A DNA stretch of 21,699 nt from Corynebacterium rhinophilum (GTDB lineage: Bacteria > Actinomycetota > Actinomycetes > Mycobacteriales > Mycobacteriaceae), in NCBI RefSeq assembly GCF_030227225.1, contig NZ_JASPHQ010000025.1:1-21699 (forward strand), in the 5' to 3' direction. This document shows positions 1-7,168 of the stretch, one piece after another. The translations under genes were made by a program, and so were the position numbers. The notes beneath the pieces were generated by a model that saw nothing but the letters and a program-made list of their open reading frames with translations, did no database searches and was not told where the DNA came from. The number at the start of each line of letters is the position of its first letter. Position 1 is the stretch's first letter.

Positions 1-74
1 ACTTCGTGCTCTCAAAGAAAACTACTCCCTACTAGTCGGTAACTGATTTCTCAGTCCAACTAATGGGGAGCAGT

Positions 75-779
75 TCAGAGCTGGTGGCGGGCGTGTTCGA
101 TGACCTGATTGGCCAGCTTGCGATTGGCCTTCGTGCCAATGACCGCGCCGATGCCCATAGGCATGAGCTTGCCCACCCATGCCCACTTCATGCGCTTGGT
201 GATTTGCTTGGTAAATACCTTGGTCAGGCGGCCATTGATGCCAGATAGCGTGGGACCGGAAAAGCGGGAGAGGGAGGCTACGGAACGCGCCCCCGTGACC
301 GTGCCGAGGTCCCCCACGAAAGTATCAACCACCGCGGAACCCTTCGAGCCAGTCAGTACCACCAGCACCAGGGCGCGGCGGCGCTCGGGCGAGGAGATAT
401 CGTCGCCGCGCAGGTACGCGGACGCCAGGATGTACCACGCGGCGGCTTCAAGAAAGACCACGGATTCCGCACCAATGGTGGCAGCACCCGTAAATAGCCC
501 GATGCCGGGCACGGATGCGGAGGCACCAGCGGCCGCGCCCGTGCCGGTAGTGATATTGATGAAGTGCTTGTTAATAAAGCCCTGCAACTCTTGGTCAGTT
601 GCATCCGGGTGATGCTTCTTTAGGTTCTTGACGTATTTGGAAATAACACCAGATTGCACGGATACGGCGCGGTCCAAAGAGTTCAGCAGAGCCTTGGTAA
701 ATCGGCCGCTGTGCTCTGGATCGATGTCATATGTGTCAGTAGCTGCGTCATCTGGGGCGGACTTTTTAAATATGGACAT
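75..779 (-). CDS. Conserved actinobacterial membrane-associated protein, function unknown
   Basis: The protein has 234 residues. I placed the start at the ATG at 779 because GGGAGAAGG lies just upstream; the GTG at 791 would put the start inside that ribosome-binding region. The N-terminal third is charged and soluble. It is followed by a Gly/Ala-rich stretch (GAAAGASASVPGIG) and a hydrophobic segment (about residues 90-125) that could enter the membrane. The C-terminus carries a basic segment (KRMKWAWVGK) and then MGIGAVIG followed by N-R-K, which matches the 'PFGIGA-IG---N' ending that I recall from uncharacterised actinobacterial membrane proteins distantly like EcsC. No catalytic motif is visible. 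It is divergent from the carboxylesterase gene, with a 145-nt spacer. The family resemblance is from memory; the function is unknown. Confidence 0.75.
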   Translation of the reverse strand: MSIFKKSAPDDAATDTYDIDPEHSGRFTKALLNSLDRAVSVQSGVISKYVKNLKKHHPDATDQELQGFINKHFINITTGTGAAAGASASVPGIGLFTGAATIGAESVVFLEAAAWYILASAYLRGDDISSPERRRALVLVVLTGSKGSAVVDTFVGDLGTVTGARSVASLSRFSGPTLSGINGRLTKVFTKQITKRMKWAWVGKLMPMGIGAVIGTKANRKLANQVIEHARHQL

Positions 780-924
780 GCCTTCTCCCACACCAATCCT
801 TAATTTGTTGGGGCAGTAGTATTAATTGATTTTTTTACCTAGCATAGCCCTGGCCTTGAAAGAAGGGGGCGCGCATGTGCGATTCGGATCGCGGCCGGCG
901 TGCAATCTACCTAAGGTAGGGAGT
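780..924. promoter_or_regulatory. Divergent promoter region with an inverted repeat over the esterase ribosome-binding site
   Basis: This spacer separates two divergent genes. It contains an AT-rich core around 800-845 (including a run of seven T), which is the likely promoter zone. CTACCT (907-912) and AGGTAG (914-919) form a perfect 6-bp inverted repeat around a single A. The second arm contains the AAGG Shine-Dalgarno of the gene starting at 925. A bound protein or an RNA hairpin here could limit translation. No regulator is identified. Confidence 0.35.
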
Positions 925-2628
925 ATGCCTTACCCGCAGGATGGTCAACGCGACAGTGGGGACTCTTATTCCGAAGAGTCCACCGCTGCCGCGCGCTTGC
1001 GGGCCATGCGCGCACACGAGCGCGCCCGTCAGGCCCACGAGCGGGCACAGAATGCCTACGCGGATGAGCTCACGGTGCGCACGACCTCCGGCTGGGTGCG
1101 TGGGGTCATCGAAGAAGACCTTAGGGTAGATCGCCCCATTAGCGCCGGGCCGGTGCGCACGTGGCGTGGCATTCCCTTCGGCGCCTCCACGGCCGGCGAC
1201 AATCGCTTCCGCGCCCCGCGCCCGGCGCCGCGCTGGGACGGGGTGCGCGATTGCAGCCAATTCGGGCCAATTGCCCCACAACCCACGTACTCCTGGACTG
1301 ACCGCATCGTCGGCTCCGAGGACTGCCTGTACCTAGACATCGTGCGCCCGCGCACGGAAGAAAAGTTGCCCGTCGTGGTGTATTTGCACGGCGGCAGCTT
1401 CATCATGGGCTCATCCCACATGCTCATGTTGCGCGGATTTGAGCTCGCCACCCGTATGGACGTGATCTACGTTTCCATCAACTTTCGCCTCAACGCCTTG
1501 GGATATCTCGATCTGTGCAGCCTTGGCGGCGAGTGCAGCGCTAACCCCGCCGTGGCGGATCAGATTCTGGCCCTTAATTGGGTGCGAGATAATATCGCTG
1601 CCTTTGGCGGTGACCCAGACTCCGTTACTCTCATGGGCGAATCCGCGGGTGGTGCCGCGGTGCTGGCGCTGATGACCAGCCCGCCGGCCGAGGGGCTCTT
1701 CCACCGCGCCATTGCCCAATCTCCACCCATCGCGCTGGTGCATTCCCGCGCCCAATCCACCTTGTGGGCCCGCGAACTTGCCCGCCGAGTGGGCCTGCCG
1801 CGTCGGGTGAGCGTGGATGATCTGCGCCAAGAAGACTGTGCGGATGTGGTGCGCTCCGGCCAATCCATGATGTGGCGCGCCGGCGAGCTACTGCACTTAA
1901 ACTCCTGCTACGCGCCCACGGTGGACGGCGAACTTTTGCCCGAGCACCCTATCACCGCCTTTGAGCAGGGCCATCAACACAAAATTCCGTTGCTGATTGG
2001 CACGAATTCGGATGAAGCCAGCTTTGGCAAGTTCCTCTTTCAGCGCCAAAGCGCCCGGGAGCGCGCAGCCCTCCGGCTTTTGGCCTCCTATGATCCCCAC
2101 CACGCCCCTGAGGTCGTGGCCGCCTATCGCGGCGCGGTCCGCAGGGAGGATTTTGCGCACTTGCTTGCCGATGCCCTCTTCTGGGCACCCTCCACCCGCA
2201 TCGCCAGCGCCCACTCCGAAGTGGCCGATACGTGGATGTACCGCTTCGACTTCGCCTCCGCCGTCTTGAAGTGGCTGGGGCTAGGCGCCATGCACTCGAT
2301 GGAATTGGGCAATGTCTTCGGTGATCCCCAATCCTCGCGCGCCTCCCTGTTAACCGGTTGGGGCTCGCGCGCTGAGATGGAGGAATTGACCTCCACCATG
2401 CAGGATCACTGGGCCGCGTTCATCCACGGCGGCAGCCCCAAGGCGCAGTGGCCGCGCTATGAGGGCGGTGCGCGCGCGACCATGATTTTTGATGAACAGG
2501 CCTATATCGTGCATGCCCCCAATGACGGTCGCCGCAAAGCGTGGGAGGATTACCACATGGTGGAGTGGGGAAGTGGGCGCCCAGAGCTCGTGCGCTCCCT
2601 TGGTTTCCAACCACACAGGCGGGATTAG
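925..2628 (+). CDS. Type-B carboxylesterase/lipase family hydrolase
   Basis: This is an alpha/beta-hydrolase of the carboxylesterase type-B (cholinesterase-like) family, expected to hydrolyse carboxylic esters. Start: ATG at 925, eight bases after AAGG; the frame is open upstream to 826 but without a better start. The 567-residue protein opens with a charged helical stretch rich in Arg, Ala and His (about residues 20-45) that is not part of the usual fold. Visible landmarks are the RGIPFG strand, the oxyanion-hole motif HGGSF (H155-G156-G157), EDCLYLDI before it, the nucleophile elbow GESAGG with Ser240, the acid region with Glu364 (TNSDEASF), and His457 in GAMHSMELG. So the whole Ser-Glu-His triad is present and the length is normal for the family. 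There is no signal peptide, so it is probably cytoplasmic. The substrate cannot be told from sequence. Confidence 0.93.
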   Translation: MPYPQDGQRDSGDSYSEESTAAARLRAMRAHERARQAHERAQNAYADELTVRTTSGWVRGVIEEDLRVDRPISAGPVRTWRGIPFGASTAGDNRFRAPRPAPRWDGVRDCSQFGPIAPQPTYSWTDRIVGSEDCLYLDIVRPRTEEKLPVVVYLHGGSFIMGSSHMLMLRGFELATRMDVIYVSINFRLNALGYLDLCSLGGECSANPAVADQILALNWVRDNIAAFGGDPDSVTLMGESAGGAAVLALMTSPPAEGLFHRAIAQSPPIALVHSRAQSTLWARELARRVGLPRRVSVDDLRQEDCADVVRSGQSMMWRAGELLHLNSCYAPTVDGELLPEHPITAFEQGHQHKIPLLIGTNSDEASFGKFLFQRQSARERAALRLLASYDPHHAPEVVAAYRGAVRREDFAHLLADALFWAPSTRIASAHSEVADTWMYRFDFASAVLKWLGLGAMHSMELGNVFGDPQSSRASLLTGWGSRAEMEELTSTMQDHWAAFIHGGSPKAQWPRYEGGARATMIFDEQAYIVHAPNDGRRKAWEDYHMVEWGSGRPELVRSLGFQPHRRD

Positions 2629-2631
2629 CGG

Positions 2632-2637
2632 TAGAAT
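2632..2637 (+). promoter_or_regulatory. Candidate -10 box for the acidic-protein gene
   Basis: TAGAAT fits the corynebacterial TANNNT -10 consensus and sits directly after the esterase stop codon, about 70 nt before the chosen ATG at 2709. No clear -35 element accompanies it. It suggests that the downstream gene can be transcribed on its own rather than only by read-through. Confidence 0.35.
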
Positions 2638-2708
2638 CCAGAGTGACCGCGGGCGGCGTCTTGCCCACCGCGGAGACCTCTGCTTCCGAAGGATGGATTT
2701 TCACCACC

Positions 2709-3563
2709 ATGAGCTTTTTCGAAGATATCGCTTCCGCATTGGACGCCGAGGGCATCGAGTCCCGCGTCAACGAAGACGTCATGTTCGTTCCAATCACCTC
2801 TGATTTGGAAATCCAGTTTGTTGAAATCGATCCTCTCTTGCCTGCCGCCAACGTGTACATCGCTGCGGCGGATGTGGATGAAGACGATGAAGAATTCGAG
2901 GCCGTCTTGGTCTCCGTTGCCTTTTCCGTCGAAGACGCCGTAGAAGCCGTCTCCCGCCACATCGCCACCGACCAGGTTGTTACCGTCCTGCGTGACCTCC
3001 TGGAAGGTACCGATGAGCGCATCGCGGAATTGGAGTTTGACCAGGATGAACTCAACCCGCACCTCGTGGTGGCGGAAGTAGGCAACGATTCAGAGCTGCG
3101 CGTATTAGTAGAAACCATCGACGGCGTGCCCTCTGCCATCGTGCGCTTCTTGGCCTTCGACTTCGATGAAGAAGATATGGAAGAGCTCGAGGATGAGGCC
3201 GTCACGGAGCTATGGCAGGTGGATGAGGATGGCGAAGACCTCGATGAAAACGAGCGCCTTGCCCTCTTTGGCAACACCGATTCTGATGACATCCCCATCG
3301 TAGAAGTCCCCGCTGAGGCCCTAGAACTTGGTACCTACACCGATTTCGACCGCCTCTTTGACGTGCTCGGGTTGGTCTCGGAACAGGCCCTTGATTGGGA
3401 GGCGCAGCTCGTCAACTTCGATGAGGATGACTTCGAGGAACCAGACGTCTACGACATTTTTTGCGAAGATGCCGATGATGACGATGACGAGGACCTTGAG
3501 TTCTTCGACACCTTCACCGAAGAAGACGACGCTGACGCTGATGACGAGGGCGACAACAACTAA
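2709..3563 (+). CDS. Highly acidic conserved hypothetical protein
   Basis: The protein has 284 residues. I chose the ATG at 2709 (MSFFEDIA), with AAGGATGG about 12 nt upstream; the frame continues upstream to 2541 but that part overlaps the esterase gene and does not look like this protein. The first ~240 residues look like a folded, soluble alpha/beta domain in two similar halves: SFFEDIASAL and later DFDRLFDVLG each begin a segment that runs into hydrophobic beta-like stretches. The last 48 residues contain 28 Asp/Glu and no Lys/Arg, so the tail is probably disordered and strongly negative. There is no signal peptide or membrane segment. I do not recognise the family. The acidic tail suggests a role in binding basic proteins, metal ions or nucleic-acid-binding partners, but that is inference only. 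Confidence 0.8.
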   Translation: MSFFEDIASALDAEGIESRVNEDVMFVPITSDLEIQFVEIDPLLPAANVYIAAADVDEDDEEFEAVLVSVAFSVEDAVEAVSRHIATDQVVTVLRDLLEGTDERIAELEFDQDELNPHLVVAEVGNDSELRVLVETIDGVPSAIVRFLAFDFDEEDMEELEDEAVTELWQVDEDGEDLDENERLALFGNTDSDDIPIVEVPAEALELGTYTDFDRLFDVLGLVSEQALDWEAQLVNFDEDDFEEPDVYDIFCEDADDDDDEDLEFFDTFTEEDDADADDEGDNN

Positions 3564-3567
3564 GCCC

Positions 3568-4080
3568 CTAAGCCGCTTGCTGGAATCCCGCGAACAGGGA
3601 TTCCGGCGAACGAACGGGCTTAAAGGCGCTATCCACGAGCCATACGTAGGTGGCATTCGGTCCGCGAGAGATCTCGTGGACGGCACCAGCTAATTCTGCG
3701 GGGACAAGCGTGCGCACCCATCCTTCCGCCGTGGCGGGATCGACTAACTGCCCAAAGTTATCGGTGATCCGAATAGTAATGAGGTAGGCGGGGATGCGGC
3801 TTTCACCGAACCCGCGGATCCTCGCCTTCACTCGTGCTCCCACGCGGTGGCGGGTAATGCTCATGCTGTAGTCCGCGCCACCTGGCGTGGGTGGCAGCTG
3901 TTTTATGGGCGGACGCCACGTCGGGGTGGGGCGAGCCAAGGACCGTGGGTGGTGCATGATGGCGGAAATAGAGCTGACGGTCTCATAGTGGTGGTAGGCC
4001 AAGTCGGCGGCGATTTCCGTAGCCATGGCATTGGGTTGACTGGGTACTGTGTGCGAAAAGTTCTTATCTACGTTGTGCAT
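3568..4080 (-). CDS. Orphan actinobacterial protein behind an SOS-like operator
   Basis: The protein has 170 residues with the ATG at 4080 as start. This start is supported by TAGAGT ending exactly 7 nt before it, which fits a leaderless promoter; the frame can be extended to a TTG at 4143, but that would put the start inside the palindromic operator. The N-terminal ~75 residues are Pro-, His- and Thr-rich and probably disordered. The C-terminal ~95 residues form a compact beta-rich domain (MSITRHRVGARVKARIRG, then YLITIRITDNFG, then TYVWLVDSAFKPV). Members of corynebacterial DNA-damage regulons include small proteins of unknown role, and the operator is the only clue here. The gene converges with the acidic-protein gene and is divergent from the MFS gene. 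Function unknown. Confidence 0.7.
   Translation of the reverse strand: MHNVDKNFSHTVPSQPNAMATEIAADLAYHHYETVSSISAIMHHPRSLARPTPTWRPPIKQLPPTPGGADYSMSITRHRVGARVKARIRGFGESRIPAYLITIRITDNFGQLVDPATAEGWVRTLVPAELAGAVHEISRGPNATYVWLVDSAFKPVRSPESLFAGFQQAA
3582..3604. terminator. Stem-loop between convergent genes, possible bidirectional terminator
   Basis: GGAATCCC (3582-3589) and GGGATTCC (3597-3604) form a perfect 8-bp stem around a 7-nt loop. It starts 18 nt after the stop of the acidic-protein gene and lies inside the last codons of the opposing gene. It extends by a further C-G pair across a G-T wobble. No T-run follows on either strand, so it is at best an unusual terminator. Confidence 0.4.
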
Positions 4081-4087
4081 GGCACTT

Positions 4088-4093
4088 ACTCTA
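4088..4093 (-). promoter_or_regulatory. -10 box for a leaderless transcript of the orphan gene
   Basis: On the minus strand this reads TAGAGT and is followed by 7 nt and then the ATG at 4080, the spacing expected if transcription begins at the start codon. The palindromic operator at 4115-4142 would cover its -35 region. Confidence 0.5.
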
Positions 4094-4114
4094 AACCGCA
4101 GGGCCGACATGAAC

Positions 4115-4142
4115 TCGAACAATGCAAACGAATGTTCGAACA
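4115..4142. promoter_or_regulatory. LexA-like / TTCGAA palindromic operator
   Basis: TCGAACA (4115-4121) and TGTTCGA (4133-4139) are a perfect 7-bp inverted repeat with 11 nt between the arms, and TGTTCGAACA (4133-4142) is itself a perfect 10-bp palindrome. Half-sites of this kind are the core of actinobacterial LexA boxes. However, the usual box keeps the halves only a few bases apart; read as a LexA box, the best register (4124-4139) has one perfect half and one weak half. The site lies between divergent genes and overlaps the likely -35 of the orphan gene. Confidence 0.45.
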
Positions 4143-4192
4143 AGTAGCCTAAATAGCTTTCAGACCTTCAAAGGCATAAGGTTGCACGTGCT

Positions 4193-5431
4193 ATGAAGAG
4201 TGCTAATGCCGAACCGGCGCCCTACGAAAAGCCCAAGGTGCCGCGGGAAATCTGGGTAATGGTGACGGCGGCGTTCATTATCGCCTTAGGTTATGGCCTT
4301 ATCGCCCCGCTTTTGCCGCAGTTCGTGGTCAGTTTCGATGTATCGATGGCCGCCGCAGGTCTCGTGGTCTCCATCTTCGCCGCCTCCCGGCTGATCTTCG
4401 CGCCCGTGTCCGGTTCGTTGGTGGACCGCGTCGGCTCGCGCCGCGTCTACTTGGTGGGCCTGATGACCGTGGCCGTGACCACGGGCCTGGTTGCTATTGC
4501 CCAGGAGTATTGGCACATCGTGGTGCTGCGCGCATTGGCGGGGCTGGGCTCGACCATGTTTACCGTCTCCGCGATGGGCCTTATCGTGCGCCTGTCTCCA
4601 CCGTCGATTCGCGGTAAGTGCTCCGCCACCTATGCCACGGCATTCCTGCTGGGCAATGTCGCCGGCCCAGTGCTCGGCGCCAGCCTGTCCTTCTTGGGTT
4701 TTCGCTGGCCATTTTTCATTTACGGCATCGGCGTGATGCTTGCTGCGTTCGTTGTCTGGTGGCAGATGCCGCGGGTCAACCACTCCCAAACCACCACCTC
4801 GGACCTGCCTCCCATGCGCCTGCAGGAGGCCTGGGGTGATACCGCATTCCGTGCTGTGCTGACCTCCAACTTTGCCCACGGTTGGATCAATATGGGCGTG
4901 CGGGTGTCCGTCCTGCCGCTTTTCGCCGCTGCCATTTTCCATAATGGCGCCGCAGCCTCGGGCCTAGCTCTCGCGGCCTTCGCCGCAGGCAATGCGATTA
5001 TTCTCCAGTTCTCCGGCCGGTGGTCTGATCTCCACGGCCGCAAACCGCTGATCCTTATTGGCTTGGTGGGCTCCGCCATCTTCATGGTGCTCATGGGGCT
5101 GGCCACCAGCGTGTGGTTCCTCTTGCTCGTATCCGCGCTTGCGGGTGCAGCATCGGGCCTTATCAATCCTTCCCAGACCGCCGCGGTGGCAGACATCGTG
5201 GGCAACGAGCGCTCCGGCGGCAAGGTATTGTCCGCCTTCCAGATGTCAGGAGACTTCGGCCAGATCGTGGGCCCCATGCTCATCGGGCTGCTTGCCGATG
5301 TTTATGGCTTCCCCACAGCCTTCACGGTCTGCGGTGCCATTGCCATCTTTGGCATCATCGCCTGGCTCTTCGGCCGCGAGCCCCGCCAGGAGTCCACGGT
5401 GGAAGTAGAGCGCATGCCGAAAAGTAGTTGA
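4193..5431 (+). CDS. MFS transporter, 12-TM drug-efflux-like
   Basis: The 412-residue protein is a major facilitator superfamily member, probably a proton-driven exporter of small molecules at the cytoplasmic membrane. Start: ATG at 4193 with AAGG about 11 nt upstream. About twelve hydrophobic segments can be counted. The first cytoplasmic loop carries MFS motif A (GSLVDRVGSRR, residues 74-84), and the symmetric loop of the second half repeats it (GRWSDLHGRKP, about residues 275-286). RALAGLG before TM4 and GPVLGA in TM5 resemble the motifs of the multidrug DHA1 group. The length is typical. It is followed by a convergent transporter gene with a 91-nt gap. The upstream region shares the palindromic operator at 4115-4142. 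No substrate can be assigned. Confidence 0.9.
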   Translation: MKSANAEPAPYEKPKVPREIWVMVTAAFIIALGYGLIAPLLPQFVVSFDVSMAAAGLVVSIFAASRLIFAPVSGSLVDRVGSRRVYLVGLMTVAVTTGLVAIAQEYWHIVVLRALAGLGSTMFTVSAMGLIVRLSPPSIRGKCSATYATAFLLGNVAGPVLGASLSFLGFRWPFFIYGIGVMLAAFVVWWQMPRVNHSQTTTSDLPPMRLQEAWGDTAFRAVLTSNFAHGWINMGVRVSVLPLFAAAIFHNGAAASGLALAAFAAGNAIILQFSGRWSDLHGRKPLILIGLVGSAIFMVLMGLATSVWFLLLVSALAGAASGLINPSQTAAVADIVGNERSGGKVLSAFQMSGDFGQIVGPMLIGLLADVYGFPTAFTVCGAIAIFGIIAWLFGREPRQESTVEVERMPKSS

Positions 5432-5522
5432 CGGCAACCGTTCAATGTCGAGGCATCCTGCCCTGGGAGGTGGAGAGTTTACGGAAAATTGGCGCGTACC
5501 TCGAAGATTACGGGCAACAAGG

Positions 5523-6815
5523 CTAGAAGAGCCCGGCAACCTGGGACACGCACAGGTAGACAAAGGCTGCCGAAATGATGCCCATCAAGGTGTTGATGAA
5601 CCAACCATTGCGCCATTCCTTCGGGGTGTGCTTGGTATTAAGCAGTACCAAGAGCGTAAGACCCAGGAACGGCATGAAGAATGCGCCCAGAACGCCGTAG
5701 CCAATGATCAATCCGGTGGGTTTGCCCAGCAGTAGGAGAAGCATTGGTGGGAAGGTCAACCAGATGAGGTAAGCGCGGTAGTACTTACCGCCCGTGCTAG
5801 TGCTGGGGTGGCCCTGTGGAAGGTTCTTCAGGTGGCCCACGTAGTCCGCAAACATGAGAGACACACCGTTCCACACGCCTAAGCAGGAAGAGAATGCGGC
5901 AGAGAAGAATCCGACGATGAACCACTTAGAAATAAAGGTTCCGTAGCGGGCCTCCAGCACGTCCGCCATGTCCACCAAGCCCTGGTCATTATCGGAGACA
6001 GCGACATTAGCGCTGTACAAAAGCTCGGCACCAAGGACAAGCGTAGCCAGGACGAAAATACCGGTGACGGCATAGGCCACCGAGTTATCCATGCGCATGA
6101 CCTTCATCCACTTGGGCGTGAACCATTTCTTTTCTCGCAGCCAGTAGCCATAGGCAGCAAGGGTAATCGTGCCGCCGACACCACCGGCGATGGAGAGCAC
6201 GTAGACGAAAGAACCATCCGGGATGGTGGGGACAAGGCCGCGCAGAATCTCTGGAAAATTAGGCGCGGTAATTGCGGCGATGCCCACCACAGTGACAAAC
6301 ATGATGCCAACCAAGACGGCGGCCAGTTTTTCAAAGAGTTGGTATTGCCCCAGCCACGTGAGGATAAAACACAACACGCCGGTCAGGATGGCCCACATGG
6401 TCAAGTTCGTGCCGGGAAAGAGTGCGCTTAATGCCAAGCCGGTACCGGACATGGCGGCGGCGCCATAGACCAAGCCCCAGATGACAATGTAGGGCGCGAA
6501 GTACCACGAGGTCCAGCGTCCTAGCTCCCGCCAGCCGTGGAACATGGTGTTTCCGGTGGCCAAGCTGTAGCGGCCGACGCCTTCCACCAGCACGATTTTC
6601 ATAATCGTACCGACGATGACGGCCCATAACAGTGCGTAACCGTAGCGCTGGCCGGCAATCATGGTTGCTACTAGGTCAGCGGCACCGACGCCGGTGGCCG
6701 CGGCGACCAAACCCGGACCAACGAGGGTCCATTTCACCTTTGCTTGTGGCTCAGAATCGTGTGTCTGTTGGCCTGCGGCGGAAGTTGCGCCGGTGTGGTT
6801 ACCTGATTGGCTCAT
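5523..6815 (-). CDS. Nramp-superfamily transporter lacking canonical metal motifs
   Basis: The 430-residue membrane protein has about eleven hydrophobic segments and the overall pattern of the Nramp (divalent metal transporter) family: a broken helix after GPGLVAAATG and a conserved GY-LLWA--VG---K segment. Start: ATG at 6815 with AAGGA 7 nt upstream. The metal-binding DPGN of TM1 is replaced by a Gly/Ala-rich sequence (TGVGAADL, residues 41-48), and the MPH motif of TM6 is absent (SIAGGVGGTITL, about residues 208-219). Proteins of this subgroup occur in actinobacteria and are often named metal transporters by homology alone. Without these ligands Mn2+/Fe2+ transport is doubtful; another cation or an organic substrate is possible. 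A short hairpin adjoins its ribosome-binding site. Confidence 0.85.
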   Translation of the reverse strand: MSQSGNHTGATSAAGQQTHDSEPQAKVKWTLVGPGLVAAATGVGAADLVATMIAGQRYGYALLWAVIVGTIMKIVLVEGVGRYSLATGNTMFHGWRELGRWTSWYFAPYIVIWGLVYGAAAMSGTGLALSALFPGTNLTMWAILTGVLCFILTWLGQYQLFEKLAAVLVGIMFVTVVGIAAITAPNFPEILRGLVPTIPDGSFVYVLSIAGGVGGTITLAAYGYWLREKKWFTPKWMKVMRMDNSVAYAVTGIFVLATLVLGAELLYSANVAVSDNDQGLVDMADVLEARYGTFISKWFIVGFFSAAFSSCLGVWNGVSLMFADYVGHLKNLPQGHPSTSTGGKYYRAYLIWLTFPPMLLLLLGKPTGLIIGYGVLGAFFMPFLGLTLLVLLNTKHTPKEWRNGWFINTLMGIISAAFVYLCVSQVAGLF

Positions 6816-6824
6816 GACACTTCC

Positions 6825-6852
6825 TTAAGTGGTTGTGGTGTGAATCACTTAA
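6825..6852 (-). promoter_or_regulatory. Hairpin next to the ribosome-binding site of the Nramp-like gene
   Basis: In the transcript, TTAAGTG and CACTTAA form a 7-bp stem with a 14-nt loop, and the 3' arm runs straight into the AGGA Shine-Dalgarno. Upstream, AAGTGAT occurs twice (minus strand, around 6844-6868), next to TACATT, a possible -10 box. The layout would allow control of translation or binding of a repressor. Confidence 0.35.
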
Positions 6853-7168
6853 AGGGAATGTATCACTTTCGTGAGTAAATCGCTCCTTGAGTTAACTAAT
6901 TACTAACCTCCTGGACAACGCCTGGTTGAGCGCCGGGAGCGACTGGAGTGAAAAGCTTGAGGTTGAAGACGACTCTATCCTCAGTGTTCTGCTGATTCTC
7001 TTGTGTCTTGAGCTGTGGTGGAGGGTACCGACTGATATTAAAACCAAGATTTACGGTCAAATTATGTAATTCCGTCTATCTCATATTGAAATTTGATTAA
7101 ACAAACTTTATCAAGGCAGAGGTAATTCAAAATTCAGCAGTATCGGCTATGTACTCGATGCTATTCAG
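6853..7168. other. Spacer between the Nramp-like gene and the restriction-modification island
   Basis: This stretch has no complete gene. Its left part (6853-6895) holds the promoter of the Nramp-like gene. The middle (6896-7069) is a GC-richer open frame described separately. The right part (7070-7168) is AT-rich and contains no clear terminator hairpin for the endonuclease gene, which ends at 7169. Confidence 0.5.
6896..7069 (+). pseudogene. Possible gene remnant: open frame without a start
   Basis: The + frame is open for 57 codons after a stop at 6893-6895 and ends with TAA at 7067-7069. The translation has a coding look: an acidic segment (SEKLEVEDDS) followed by a hydrophobic helix (ILSVLLILLCLELWWRV). 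The helix recalls the last helix of asparagine-synthase-like enzymes, but that match is weak and from memory. There is no start codon with a ribosome-binding site. The base composition of the first part is like the host genome, while the end runs into the AT-rich island. It could be the 3' tail of a gene removed when the island entered, or chance. Confidence 0.25.

Noticed and set aside
907..919. DtxR/iron box over the esterase start
   Set aside because: CTACCTAAGGTAG shares only a few bases with the 19-bp DtxR consensus, so iron control is not supported.
2420..3298. A 292-codon Ser/Thr-rich open frame on the minus strand
   Set aside because: It lies antisense to the acidic-protein and esterase genes; its Ser-rich composition is simply the reverse reading of GAA/GAT-rich codons, and it has no start signal.
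4081..4143. N-terminal extension of the orphan gene to a TTG at 4143
   Set aside because: The start would lie inside the palindromic operator, and a leaderless promoter fits the ATG at 4080 exactly.
5432..5522. Terminator between the convergent MFS and Nramp-like genes
   Set aside because: Only short, imperfect complementary runs are present and there is no T-tract.
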